Shown: one piece after another, positions 28,791-36,459 of the stretch | Layout of the letters: each line of letters begins with the position of its first letter | Position numbering within the stretch: the first letter of the stretch is position 1 | Source: Microbacteriaceae bacterium | Lineage (GTDB): Bacteria; Actinomycetota; Actinomycetes; Actinomycetales; Microbacteriaceae | Direction of reading: 5' to 3' | DNA: 64,000 nt | Assembly: GCA_009780695.1 (NCBI GenBank) | Contig: WQZN01000003.1 | Location: forward strand, 1 to 64,000 | The notes under the pieces: generated by a model | Database searches by the model: none | What the model saw: only the letters and a program-made list of their open reading frames with translations | What the model was told of the DNA's origin: nothing | Position numbers and translations under genes: made by a program

Positions 28791-30257
28791 GTGAGCTCCG
28801 AAGCCCCCGTTGACGTGGTCTTGATCGGTGGCGGCATCATGTCCGCCACGCTGGGAACGTTCCTGAAGCGGGTCCGTCCCGACTGGTCGATCGTCGTCGT
28901 CGAGCGCCTCGGCGACGTCGCGCAAGAGAGCTCGAACCCGTGGAACAACGCGGGCACCGGCCACAGCGCGCTGTGCGAGCTCAACTACATGCCGCACCCC
29001 GACAACCCGGCGAAGGCACTGCAGATCAACGAGCAGTTCCAGCAGAGCCGCCAGTTCTGGGCGACCCTGGTGGAAGAGGGGGCGCTAGGCGAGGCATCCT
29101 CGTTCATCAGCCCGGCCCCGCACATGACCTTCGTGCGCAAGGCGAGCGACATCGAATACCTGCGCATGCGCTACGAGACGCTGCGCAAGCACCCGCTGTT
29201 CGAAGAGATCGAGTTCAGCGAAGACCGCGCCGAGATCTCCGACTGGGCCCCGCTGCTGATGCGCGGCCGCAACCCCCGTGAGACCTTCGCGGCGACGCGC
29301 TCGATCGCCGGCACCGACGTCAACTTCGGCACCCTCACGCGCAAGCTGATCTCGAACCTGGTGGATGCCGGCGCCGAGCTGCGCCTGAACACCGAGGTCC
29401 GTGCGCTCAAGAAGCGCGACGGGCTCTGGCGCGTCACCGCGCGCCAGCTCGTCGAGCAGCGCACGCAGACGATCGACGCGAGGTTCGTGTTCGTCGGCGC
29501 GGGCGGCTGGGCGCTCAAGGTGCTGCAGGCGGCGGGCATCCCCGAGGCCAAGGGCTTCGGCACGTTCCCGATCTCGGGCCAGTTCTACAAGACCTCGAAC
29601 CCCGAGGTCGTCGCCAAGCACGGTGTGAAGGTCTACTCGCAGGCCGAGGCGGGCGCGCCGCCCATGAGCGTGCCGCACCTCGACAAGCGCGTCGTCGACG
29701 GCGAGGCGTCGCTGCTGTTCGGCCCGTATGCCGGCGCCGACCCCAAGTTCCTCAAGAACGGGTCGTTCCTCGACCTGCCGTCCGGGCTGCGCGCGGGCAA
29801 CATCGGGCCGTACCTGAAGGTCGCGGCCGACAACCTCGTACTGCTGAAATACCTGATCAGCCAGCTGATGCTGACGAAGGCCGGCAAGTTCGCCGAGCTG
29901 CAGAAGTTCATGCCGACGGCGAACCCGAAGGACTGGGAGCTCATCACCGCCGGCCAGCGCGCACAGGTCATCAAGAAGGACCCGGCCAAGGGCGGCGTGC
30001 TGCAGTTCGGCACCGAGGTCGTCGCGCACGGCGACGGCACGATCGTCGGCCTGCTCGGTGCCTCGCCGGGCGCCTCGACCGCGGTGTCGATCATGCTCGA
30101 CGTGCTGTCGACGTGCTTCCCGAAGGAGTATGCGGGGGAGTGGCAGCCCGCCCTGCGCGAGCTCATCCCCACCCTCGGCAAGACCCTCGACGACAACCCC
30201 GAGCTCGCGCGCTCGACCATGTCGCGCACGGCGAAGACGCTGGGGCTGCTGCGGTAG
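28791..30257 (+). CDS. mqo: Malate:quinone oxidoreductase
   Basis: Membrane-associated FAD enzyme that oxidises malate to oxaloacetate and passes electrons to menaquinone; TCA cycle and respiratory chain. The 488-residue length is normal. Motifs: FAD-binding DVVLIGGGIMSATLGTFL at residues 6-23, the Mqo signature SSNPWNNAGTGHSALCELNY, FVFVGAGGWALKVLQAAGIPE, and C-terminal LLGASPGASTAVSIMLDVL. Preceded by a TAGGAT box in the leaderless position. It follows asd on the same strand with its own promoter. Confidence 0.97.
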   Translation: MSSEAPVDVVLIGGGIMSATLGTFLKRVRPDWSIVVVERLGDVAQESSNPWNNAGTGHSALCELNYMPHPDNPAKALQINEQFQQSRQFWATLVEEGALGEASSFISPAPHMTFVRKASDIEYLRMRYETLRKHPLFEEIEFSEDRAEISDWAPLLMRGRNPRETFAATRSIAGTDVNFGTLTRKLISNLVDAGAELRLNTEVRALKKRDGLWRVTARQLVEQRTQTIDARFVFVGAGGWALKVLQAAGIPEAKGFGTFPISGQFYKTSNPEVVAKHGVKVYSQAEAGAPPMSVPHLDKRVVDGEASLLFGPYAGADPKFLKNGSFLDLPSGLRAGNIGPYLKVAADNLVLLKYLISQLMLTKAGKFAELQKFMPTANPKDWELITAGQRAQVIKKDPAKGGVLQFGTEVVAHGDGTIVGLLGASPGASTAVSIMLDVLSTCFPKEYAGEWQPALRELIPTLGKTLDDNPELARSTMSRTAKTLGLLR

Positions 30258-30308
30258 ATCGCGCGGCCGGTCTGGGCCGGTGCTGAGCGGCCTGTGCTGT
30301 GCGGCACT

Positions 30309-30363
30309 TTTTCTACTGTGGGGCATACCAGCCGCCCGGTTCGGCATGCCCTACAGTAGAAAA
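30309..30363. repeat. Long imperfect inverted repeat, 21-bp arms
   Basis: Left arm 30309-30329 (TTTTCTACTGT...CATACC) and right arm 30343-30363 (GGCATGCCC...GTAGAAAA) pair at 19 of 21 positions around a 13-bp spacer. The AT-rich outer ends stand out in this GC-rich DNA. CTACAGTAG within the right arm is itself a quasi-palindrome. No U tract follows on either strand, so it is not an ordinary terminator. It could be a paired operator or a small mobile-element remnant. Confidence 0.65.
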
Positions 30364-30414
30364 TGTGCCCGCGCGGCTATTTGCATACAGTTTCGAATGT
30401 CAATGGACTTAAGC

Positions 30415-30430
30415 TCGAACCAGTGTTCTA
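30415..30430. promoter_or_regulatory. LexA (SOS) box
   Basis: TCGAAC-CAGT-GTTCTA matches the Gram-positive/actinobacterial SOS box TCGAAC-N4-GTTCGA at 11 of 12 defined positions. It lies nine bases before the ATG of a radical SAM gene, where a repressor would cover the promoter of a short-leader transcript. Confidence 0.65.
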
Positions 30431-30438
30431 ATTACTGA

Positions 30439-31521
30439 ATGCGATGGGCGAACCAAGAACTCGGTGTCGAGACGGATGACGCGCTGCCCGGCCTGGCCAA
30501 GCTCAACAACCTGGTGCGCACGGTGCGCACCCCCGAGTTCGACGGCATCGTCTTCCACGAGGTCCTCGCGAAGTCTGCGCTGAACCACGTCTCGGGCGCC
30601 TCGAAGATCATGCCCGGCGCCTGGACCATCAACCCCTATCGGGGCTGCAGTCATGCCTGCGCCTACTGCTTCGCGCGGCCCACGCACCGGTACCTCGAGC
30701 TCAATGTCGGCCACGACTTCGACTCGCAGATCATCGTCAAGGTGAACGTGGCCGAGGTGCTGCAGCGCGAGCTGGCGCGGCCGAAGTGGCAGGCCGAGCG
30801 GCATCCGGTCGCGCTCGGCACGAACACCGACCCGTACCAGCGGGCGGAAGGCAGATACAAGCTCATGCCGGGCATCATCGGGGCGCTGGTGGACGCCCGC
30901 ATTCCGCTCTCGATCCTGACCAAGGGCACGCTGCTGCGCCGTGACCTGCCGCTGTTGGAAGAGGCATCCGCCCAGGTGCCCGTCGATCTCGCGATGTCGA
31001 TCGCGATCTACGACGACGAGCTGCAGCAGTCGGTCGAGCCCGGCACGCCGCGCGCGAAGGAGCGCCTGGCCACCGTGACCGCGGTGCGCAACGCGGGGCT
31101 CGAGTGCAGCGTGTTCATGATGCCGATCCTGCCGTTCCTCACCGACACGACCGAGCACCTCGACTACGCGCTCGGCCTCGCGAAGGAAGCCGGTGCGTCG
31201 AGCGTGCACCACACGGCGCTCTACCTGAAGCCCGGGGTGAAGGAATGGTTCACCTTCTGGCTCGAGCGCGAGCACCCCGAGCTCGTCGGGAAGTACGCCG
31301 AGCTCTACAAGAACGGCAGCTATGCCCCGAAGGAGTACCGCCGCTGGCTCGCCGCCCGGTTCCTGCCGCTGGTGCGCAAGCACGGGCTGCTCCGCGGCCG
31401 CGAGGACCCGGCGACGGGCGGCGTCGCATCGACACCCGCGCCGAGGCGGGTGCTCTTCGAAGACGTGGGGGAGGTGACGGCGGGTGCCGCGAGCCTCACC
31501 CCCGAGCCGACCCTGTTCTAG
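30439..31521 (+). CDS. Rv2578c-family radical SAM protein
   Basis: 360 residues. The radical SAM Cys cluster is in NPYRGCSHACAYCFARPTH (C-x3-C-x2-C, near residues 72-79), followed by FDSQIIVKVNVAEVL, ALGTNTDPYQRAEG and ILTKGTLLRRDLPLL, all typical of the actinobacterial Rv2578c family, which is related to SplB-like enzymes. It probably binds a [4Fe-4S] cluster and S-adenosylmethionine; the substrate is not established. The start ATG is supported by the family's MRWANQ-type N terminus. The SOS box nine bases upstream suggests a DNA-damage role, perhaps lesion repair. It is convergent with the next gene. Confidence 0.88.
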   Translation: MRWANQELGVETDDALPGLAKLNNLVRTVRTPEFDGIVFHEVLAKSALNHVSGASKIMPGAWTINPYRGCSHACAYCFARPTHRYLELNVGHDFDSQIIVKVNVAEVLQRELARPKWQAERHPVALGTNTDPYQRAEGRYKLMPGIIGALVDARIPLSILTKGTLLRRDLPLLEEASAQVPVDLAMSIAIYDDELQQSVEPGTPRAKERLATVTAVRNAGLECSVFMMPILPFLTDTTEHLDYALGLAKEAGASSVHHTALYLKPGVKEWFTFWLEREHPELVGKYAELYKNGSYAPKEYRRWLAARFLPLVRKHGLLRGREDPATGGVASTPAPRRVLFEDVGEVTAGAASLTPEPTLF

Positions 31522-31554
31522 CCGGGCGTGCCGCGCGATCAGCGGCGGCCGGCG

Positions 31555-32370
31555 CTACCGTGCGACGGGGTCGATGTACCCGGCGATGAACTGCCCCAGA
31601 TCCGGTGCCCACGTGCCGGCGGCCGACCCCGACAGCGGAAAGGCCGACATCCGCACGAGCCGCGGGCCGCCGCGCCCGTCGCCCCAGTCGCCGTTGACCA
31701 CCGTGACGGTGGTCGCGCTCACGGCGACGACGATGCCCACGTGCGTGAGGTCGTGGGTCGCGGTGAGCGTGCCCGTGGCGGATGCCCGAGCCACCTGCTC
31801 GGAGAACGCCGACACCACCGCGTCGCCGACTCGTGGCCCGGTCGCGTGGAAGGTGCCGTGCGCGTCCCCATAGCTCAGGAAACTGCCCGCCCAGCCGTCG
31901 AGCCCGGCGGTCGACACAGGGGCTGCCGGTGCGCCACGGCTCGCTGCCGGGGTGCCGCTCTCGGCACTCCCGCCGGCGTAACCCGCCTGCTGCGAGCCCG
32001 CGGCGCCCCAGACCCAGGCCGCGAACTCGGCACACCAGGCATCCGGCATCGATGCGCTCGCATCGAACCCGTACCCGCCGAGCGTGTTCATCGACGTGCC
32101 CGATCGACCGAGCTGTGCGATTGCGAGCCGTGCGATCGCGTCACCAGACAGCGTCGGTTCGCCCGTGACGGCCGGGGATGTCGCGCCGCCGGCCCCGAGA
32201 GGGTCGGGGCCCGCGCCGTGGGCCTGCGCGGTGAGCGCCGGCGAGCTCAGAGCGAGCGCGAGCCCCGCCGCGATGCCGACGACCTGACGGCCCCGGCGCG
32301 AGTCGGATTCGTGTCGACTGCGGTGTTCCCAGATCCTCCAACGCCTCGAGGGCGCGGTGTGCCTGCCCAC
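31555..32370 (-). CDS. Secreted CHAP-like cysteine peptidase/amidase
   Basis: 271 residues. A long basic N-region leads to a hydrophobic segment (VVGIAAGLALALSSPALTAQA, about residues 30-50) that looks like a signal peptide. The C-terminal half has a Cys-His arrangement of CHAP/NlpC type: MPDAWCAEFAAWVWGAAG (catalytic Cys), LTHVGIVVAVS (His) and VVNGDWGDG (Asn/Asp). It would act on peptidoglycan crossbridges outside the cell. A Gly/Ala/Ser-rich stretch sits in between. The exact start is uncertain; ATG 32370 is the first. Confidence 0.65.
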   Translation of the reverse strand: MGRHTAPSRRWRIWEHRSRHESDSRRGRQVVGIAAGLALALSSPALTAQAHGAGPDPLGAGGATSPAVTGEPTLSGDAIARLAIAQLGRSGTSMNTLGGYGFDASASMPDAWCAEFAAWVWGAAGSQQAGYAGGSAESGTPAASRGAPAAPVSTAGLDGWAGSFLSYGDAHGTFHATGPRVGDAVVSAFSEQVARASATGTLTATHDLTHVGIVVAVSATTVTVVNGDWGDGRGGPRLVRMSAFPLSGSAAGTWAPDLGQFIAGYIDPVAR

Positions 32371-32521
32371 ACGCGGAATCTACGACGATTCCGCAGCCGC
32401 CGCACCGCCCAATCGGCCGGCCGATCGCGCATCGGGCGTCCGCCCTGATGCGAAGGCGGCCGACACGGCACGTCGGGTTCCTGTTGCGCCCTGACGCGAG
32501 CGATTGGAACGGCCGCTGCCG

Positions 32522-33037
32522 CTACGCCGAGAGGACTTCGAACACCGCGACCTGTGTCGCGGCGGCGGCGAAGCCGGCGTCGGTCCGGTCGGGCGAGGCG
32601 CCGGTGTCGACGAGGTATTTCGCGGCATACGGTGAGGTGTGCGCGTAGGCCACGACGACCTTCCGCTTGACGTCGGCGTCGGTGATCTCGTTGAGGCGCA
32701 CGCGTTCGGAGCGGCGCCCGCGGGCGAGCGTCACGACGCCCGGTCCCGTGCCCGCCGCCCCACCTTGCGCCGCAGCACCCGCAGCACCCGCAGCACCCGC
32801 AACCCCGCGAGCGTTCGCCGCGCGCACGTTCTTCGCCCACTCGAGGTCGGAGTACCCGGCGACGAGATAGCGGTGGCCGTCGACCGAGGCGGCGGTGACC
32901 GGGGTCGAGTGCAGCGCGCCGGACTTCCGCCCCGCGACCGTCAGCACACTGACCGGCCCCGTCGCGAGCCCCGCGCGATTCAGGAATCGGAAGACGCGGT
33001 TGACGGTGGCGAGCGACTTGGGCAGACGAGGGTCCAT
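32522..33037 (-). CDS. Deazaflavin (F420)-dependent nitroreductase-family protein
   Basis: 171 residues. The split-barrel fold of the Ddn/Rv1155-like family is recognised from GPVSVLTVAGRKSGALHSTPVT and GHRYLVAGYSDLEWAKNVRAAN near residues 27-75, and from the C-terminal MxxVVVAYAHTSPYAAKYL-like region. It probably uses reduced F420, made by the Fgd at 35341 in this window; substrate unknown. A Gly/Ala-rich insert (GAAGAAGAA) comes from a 9-bp tandem repeat at 32772-32798. TAACCT lies 6 bases upstream of the ATG on the minus strand, so the mRNA is probably leaderless. Confidence 0.8.
   Translation of the reverse strand: MDPRLPKSLATVNRVFRFLNRAGLATGPVSVLTVAGRKSGALHSTPVTAASVDGHRYLVAGYSDLEWAKNVRAANARGVAGAAGAAGAAAQGGAAGTGPGVVTLARGRRSERVRLNEITDADVKRKVVVAYAHTSPYAAKYLVDTGASPDRTDAGFAAAATQVAVFEVLSA
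32772..32798 (+). repeat. Three tandem 9-bp units in the deazaflavin reductase gene
   Basis: GCAGCACCC three times in perfect tandem, plus a degenerate fourth. It encodes Gly-Ala-Ala repeats on the minus strand, in a loop between beta strands. A slippage-prone microsatellite. Confidence 0.85.
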
Positions 33038-33043
33038 GGCGTG

Positions 33044-33049
33044 AGGTTA
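33044..33049 (-). promoter_or_regulatory. -10 element, leaderless deazaflavin reductase gene
   Basis: On the minus strand TAACCT stands 6 bases before the ATG at 33037. No RBS is seen. Confidence 0.45.
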
Positions 33050-33097
33050 CGTGTTGGCGACCGGTGCGGCCAGGGGCCGTGAGGCATCCCTCGCCCC

Positions 33098-33103
33098 TAC
33101 GAT
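33098..33103 (+). promoter_or_regulatory. -10 element, leaderless tdk gene
   Basis: TACGAT stands 6 bases before the tdk ATG at 33110, only about 50 bp from the divergent box at 33044, so the intergenic space carries two back-to-back leaderless promoters. Confidence 0.45.
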
Positions 33104-33109
33104 CGAGGC

Positions 33110-33790
33110 ATGGCGAAACTGTATTTCCGCTACGGAGCGATGAACAGCGGAAAGAGCACCGCGCTGCTGCAGGCCGCGTTCAACTATGAGGAGCGCGGGC
33201 ACAACGTGCTGATCGCGAAGCCCGAGCTCGACACCAAGGGCGATGACAAGGTCGTCAGCCGCCTGGGCCTCGCGCGCGCGGTCGACTTCACGGTGGATGA
33301 GACATCCGACATCTATCTGCGCTTCCAGCAGCAGCGCACCCACAAGCTGCAGAGCACGGGCCGCGACGTGAGCGCTCTGCTCGTCGATGAGGCCCAGTTC
33401 CTCACCGAGGCGCAGGTCGACGACCTGCTGCGCATCGCGTTGCTCGAGGATGTCCCGGTGCTGGCCTACGGCATCCGCACCGACTTCCAGACCGTGGCGT
33501 TCCCCGGCAGTCGCCGCCTGCTCGAGGTCGCGCACGCGATCGAGGAGCTCAAGACCATCTGCCGTTGCGGCCGCAAGGCCATCTTCAACGCGCGCACCAT
33601 CGGCGGCGAGTTCGTCTTCGACGGCGCCCAGGTGGCGATCGACGAGGCCGGCGAGCCGCTCGGGCAGGTCGGCTACGAGTCGCTGTGCGGGCTCTGCTAT
33701 CTGCAGGAATCGCGCGGAACCCTCAACAACGGCCGCCGCCACTGGCCCATGGCCGCCTACTCGGACGCGCCCGACGCCGACTTCATGTGA
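33110..33790 (+). CDS. tdk: Thymidine kinase (type II)
   Basis: Salvage enzyme phosphorylating thymidine to dTMP with ATP. The 226-residue length fits type II kinases. Motifs: P-loop RYGAMNSGKSTALLQ at residues 5-19, LLVDEAQFLTEAQVDDL (Walker B with the lid), and a zinc site CRCGRKAIFNAR plus CGLCY. The ATG has a leaderless-type box 6 bases upstream. A 9-bp stem (GGGATGCCC / GGGCATCCC, 33795-33817) follows the stop as a probable terminator. Confidence 0.96.
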   Translation: MAKLYFRYGAMNSGKSTALLQAAFNYEERGHNVLIAKPELDTKGDDKVVSRLGLARAVDFTVDETSDIYLRFQQQRTHKLQSTGRDVSALLVDEAQFLTEAQVDDLLRIALLEDVPVLAYGIRTDFQTVAFPGSRRLLEVAHAIEELKTICRCGRKAIFNARTIGGEFVFDGAQVAIDEAGEPLGQVGYESLCGLCYLQESRGTLNNGRRHWPMAAYSDAPDADFM

Positions 33791-33794
33791 GCGG

Positions 33795-33817
33795 GGGATG
33801 CCCCACCCGGGCATCCC
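33795..33817 (+). terminator. Stem-loop after tdk
   Basis: GGGATGCCC-CACCC-GGGCATCCC, a 9-bp perfect stem starting 5 bp after the stop codon. Confidence 0.5.
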
Positions 33818-33978
33818 GTGGCACGACCCTCCGAGCGGGCGCCCGTTAAAGGGGGGTGACTGAGCGGCCACCGCATGCGCTCTGATGGTGGGGAGCGGTT
33901 TCCATGTTCCGCTCGCTGTCGGGGGACAGCTGAGAGCGCTTCCCTAGCCGGGGAGCGGTGAATTCCGGGGGGCCAGCG

Positions 33979-34143
33979 ATGCCATTCACACAACACGTCG
34001 AGGTGTACACGGGCCGGGACGGCCAGCGCATCGAGGTGTCCTGCGTCTGCCCGATCGCCCGTGACCACGACTACGACCGCTGGGTCGAGCTCATCGGGGG
34101 CGACCGCTACAAAGGCACCGCGGACGACGTCGCCGACGCCTGA
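33979..34143 (+). CDS. Small hypothetical protein (54 aa)
   Basis: The small protein starts MPFTQHVEVYTGRDGQR and has two Cys in SCVCPIARDHDYDRW. It is polar and acidic at the end, without a signal peptide or membrane span. Start ATG 33979 has a G-rich RBS (GGGGGGCC) 5-8 bases upstream, better than the in-frame ATG 33958. Coding is supported by high third-position GC. I do not recognise the family. The preceding 160 bp and following 225 bp hold no other gene. Confidence 0.55.
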   Translation: MPFTQHVEVYTGRDGQRIEVSCVCPIARDHDYDRWVELIGGDRYKGTADDVADA

Positions 34144-34235
34144 TTGGCCCCTCTGCCGGCAAAGGGCGGGCCGCTCGTACGAGAGCGGAGCAACCGCGAG
34201 CGGTGGGCTCGGGGCCAGATGCCTTGCGCGGTTCA

Positions 34236-34255
34236 CTCGCATCAGGGCGGAGATT
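34236..34255 (-). repeat. Family C 20-bp repeat, inverted copy
   Basis: Reverse complement AATCTCCGCCCTGATGCGAG. Other family members lie at 34359-34378, 35192-35211, 61640-61659 and 62737-62756. Confidence 0.7.
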
Positions 34256-34358
34256 TTCGCCTTGAGCTTGGTCTGACGAAGGTGCCCACGAGGCGCCCCG
34301 CCGCTTTCAGACGAGACGTGGTGCCGCTGCCGGTGGTGGCGGGGCGGGGCGAGCACAG

Positions 34359-34378
34359 AATCTCCGCCCTCATGCGAG
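34359..34378 (+). repeat. Family C 20-bp repeat at the DUF559-like gene's 3' end
   Basis: AATCTCCGCCCTCATGCGAG. The stop codon of the minus-strand gene (34370-34372) lies inside this copy. Confidence 0.7.
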
Positions 34379-35128
34379 CGCGTTGAGGGCATCATGCACA
34401 TCGAGCGGCAGATCAAGCCTTCTCAGCCCGACTCTCACCCGCCGTGACGCTGCGGCGATCGCGCGCGCGACCTCGGCTGCGGGCAGCAGAGCCGGCACCA
34501 TGGTGCGGATGACAGGGGCCGCCTGCTCGAGTGGAAGGCAGGTGGTCAGCGCCTGCGTCAGAGCGTCGCGTGGTGCGACCTGCAAGCGACTGACCGGGGA
34601 TCCGTTCCCGGCGGCGGCCCGAGTCTGCCGCAGCGTCGGGACTCCGGGGTCGCGGGCACTCCAGTGGACACGTGTCACTCGAGGCTCTGCCCGCGCGCGA
34701 GTCGCGGTGCGCCCACTCCGCGGAGGCACACGAACGTGCAGCCCGCCCGCATCGACCGGTTCTGCCCCTGCCGCGTTGCACAGGGCACCTGCGTCGAAAA
34801 GCTCGGCAGGGACTCCGAGCCGGCCGAGCACCGTGACGCAATCGAGCAGACCGCCGACGAGTGCCGCCGTGAACTCGTCGTCGTCGATGTGCCGACAGAC
34901 GTAGACGTTGTGGCGCAAATGCAGATGGGCGTACCCGCCAGCCGACCGATCGCGCGCGGCTGCGCCGCCGTCGCGTCCGCGCGCACCCGCTACCTCGAAT
35001 CGAGGAACACTCTGCCTGAATGGCATGAGCAAGGCGGCCTGCCCGCCGGCCGCAGTCAGCAATTCGCGATACGACGCGATGTGCCCGTAGTGGCAGAGGT
35101 GGGGCAGCGAGGGCCGTTGGCTGGACAT
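34370..35128 (-). CDS. AbiEi/DUF559-type protein, probably shortened or degenerate
   Basis: 252 residues. The middle (LLDCVTVLGRLGVPAELF, GGLHVRVPPRSGRTA, VTRVHWSARDPG, then LTQALTTCLPLEQAAPVIRT) resembles the AbiEi-like N-terminal part of a protein family common in Microbacteriaceae, which normally ends in a Vsr-like DUF559 nuclease domain. Here that C-terminal domain is missing and the N-terminal HTH is poorly matched, so it may be a remnant or antitoxin-like part. Start ATG 35128 has GGGAGG eight bases upstream. It is bracketed by family C 20-bp repeats on both sides. Function unproven. Confidence 0.5.
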   Translation of the reverse strand: MSSQRPSLPHLCHYGHIASYRELLTAAGGQAALLMPFRQSVPRFEVAGARGRDGGAAARDRSAGGYAHLHLRHNVYVCRHIDDDEFTAALVGGLLDCVTVLGRLGVPAELFDAGALCNAAGAEPVDAGGLHVRVPPRSGRTATRARAEPRVTRVHWSARDPGVPTLRQTRAAAGNGSPVSRLQVAPRDALTQALTTCLPLEQAAPVIRTMVPALLPAAEVARAIAAASRRVRVGLRRLDLPLDVHDALNALA

Positions 35129-35191
35129 CGACCCAGCCTCCCGTCGTGATGAGAACGGCGGGCGGGTTATCCACAGCAACGGCAGCCGCAG

Positions 35192-35211
35192 AATCTCCGC
35201 CGTGATGCGAG
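35192..35211 (+). repeat. Family C 20-bp repeat upstream of the DUF559-like gene
   Basis: AATCTCCGCCGTGATGCGAG, in direct orientation with the copy at 34359-34378, so the gene is flanked on both sides. A short GGCAGGC tandem array (35235-35264) lies just downstream. Confidence 0.7.
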
Positions 35212-35340
35212 TGCCTCGGGCCGGGCAACTCGCCGCCTGCGGCAGGCGGCAGGCGGCAGGCGGGCGACGCTGTGCGATGCGCTCACAGCACGTGGCAAAC
35301 CGTCGTGGCGAACGCGCACGACGCGTAGAGTCGAATCGAT

Positions 35341-36363
35341 ATGACTCTGAAGCTGGGTTACAAGGCATCCGCTGAACAATTCGGGGCTCGCGAGCTCGTC
35401 GAGCTCGCCGTCGCCGCCGAGGCGCACGGCATGGAGAGCGCGTTCATCTCCGACCACTTCCAGCCGTGGCGCCACAACGGCGGCCACGCGCCGTCGGCCC
35501 TCACGTGGCTGGCCGCGGCGGGCGAGCGGACCCACGACCTCGTGCTCGGCACGAGCGTGATGACCCCGCACTACCGCTACAACCCGGCGGTCATCGCCCA
35601 GCAGTTCGGCTCGCTGGGCCAGCTCTACCCCGGCCGCATCATCCTCGGCGTCGGCACCGGCGAAGCCCTCAACGAGGTCGCGACCGGCTGGCGCGGCGCC
35701 GGCGACCAGGACTGGCCCGACTTCACAGAGCGCTTCGCGCGCCTGCGCGAGTCCGTGCGCCTGATCCGCGCCCTGTGGAACGGCGAGCGCGTCACCTTCG
35801 AGGGCGACTACTACTCGACCCACGACGCGTCGATCTACGACAAGCCCGAGACCCCGATCCCGGTCTACATCGCGGCCGGCGGCCCGACCGTGGCGAAGTA
35901 CGCGGGCCGCGTCGGCGACGGGTTCATCTGCACGAGCGGCAAGGGCATGGGCCTCTACGTCGACGAGCTGCTGCCGGCGGTCGCCGAAGGCGCCGAGGCG
36001 GCGGGCAAGCAGGCATCCCAGATCGACCACATGATCGAGATCAAGCTCAGCTACGACCGCGACCCGGAACTGGCTCTGCAGAACACGCGCTTCTGGGCGC
36101 CGCTCTCGCTCGACAAGGACCAGAAGCACGACATCCAGGACCCGATCGAGATGGAGAAGGCGGCGGATGCCCTGCCCATCGAGCAGGTCGCGAAGCGCTG
36201 GATCGTCGGCAGCGACCCCGACGAGGTCGTCGCGGGCATCAAGCAGTACGTCGACGCGGGCTTCACGCACCTCGTCTTCCACGCGCCCGGTCACGACCAG
36301 CGCCGCTTCCTGACCCAGTTCGAAGAGGATCTCGCCCCTCGGCTGCGGGCCATCGAGGTATGA
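35341..36363 (+). CDS. fgd: F420-dependent glucose-6-phosphate dehydrogenase
   Basis: Luciferase-like TIM-barrel enzyme that oxidises glucose-6-phosphate and reduces coenzyme F420, feeding F420H2-dependent reductases such as the one at 32522. 340 residues. Motifs: N-terminal [29 protein letters not shown] (catalytic His region), [15 protein letters not shown] and [31 protein letters not shown] box nine bases before the ATG gives an almost leaderless transcript. Confidence 0.95.
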   Translation: MTLKLGYKASAEQFGARELVELAVAAEAHGMESAFISDHFQPWRHNGGHAPSALTWLAAAGERTHDLVLGTSVMTPHYRYNPAVIAQQFGSLGQLYPGRIILGVGTGEALNEVATGWRGAGDQDWPDFTERFARLRESVRLIRALWNGERVTFEGDYYSTHDASIYDKPETPIPVYIAAGGPTVAKYAGRVGDGFICTSGKGMGLYVDELLPAVAEGAEAAGKQASQIDHMIEIKLSYDRDPELALQNTRFWAPLSLDKDQKHDIQDPIEMEKAADALPIEQVAKRWIVGSDPDEVVAGIKQYVDAGFTHLVFHAPGHDQRRFLTQFEEDLAPRLRAIEV

Positions 36364-36377
36364 ATTCGCCTGACTTA

Positions 36378-36394
36378 ACCCGCTGACTACCCCG
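36378..36394. promoter_or_regulatory. ACCCG-N6-ACCCCG direct-repeat site 2
   Basis: ACCCG-CTGACT-ACCCCG, preceded by CTTA as in site 3. It lies about 30-47 bp upstream of the TATCCT box (36425-36430) of luxR-c, a position suited to an activator. Confidence 0.45.
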
Positions 36395-36459
36395 TTGATT
36401 GGGCCAACACGGGTGGTCCAGTCCTATCCTCGGTGAGCCGACTCACGAGGGGGGCAATC

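Noticed and set aside
30309..30363. Rho-independent terminator of mqo
   Set aside because: T runs lie on the 5' side of the stem on both strands, so a canonical terminator is unlikely; listed as an inverted repeat instead.
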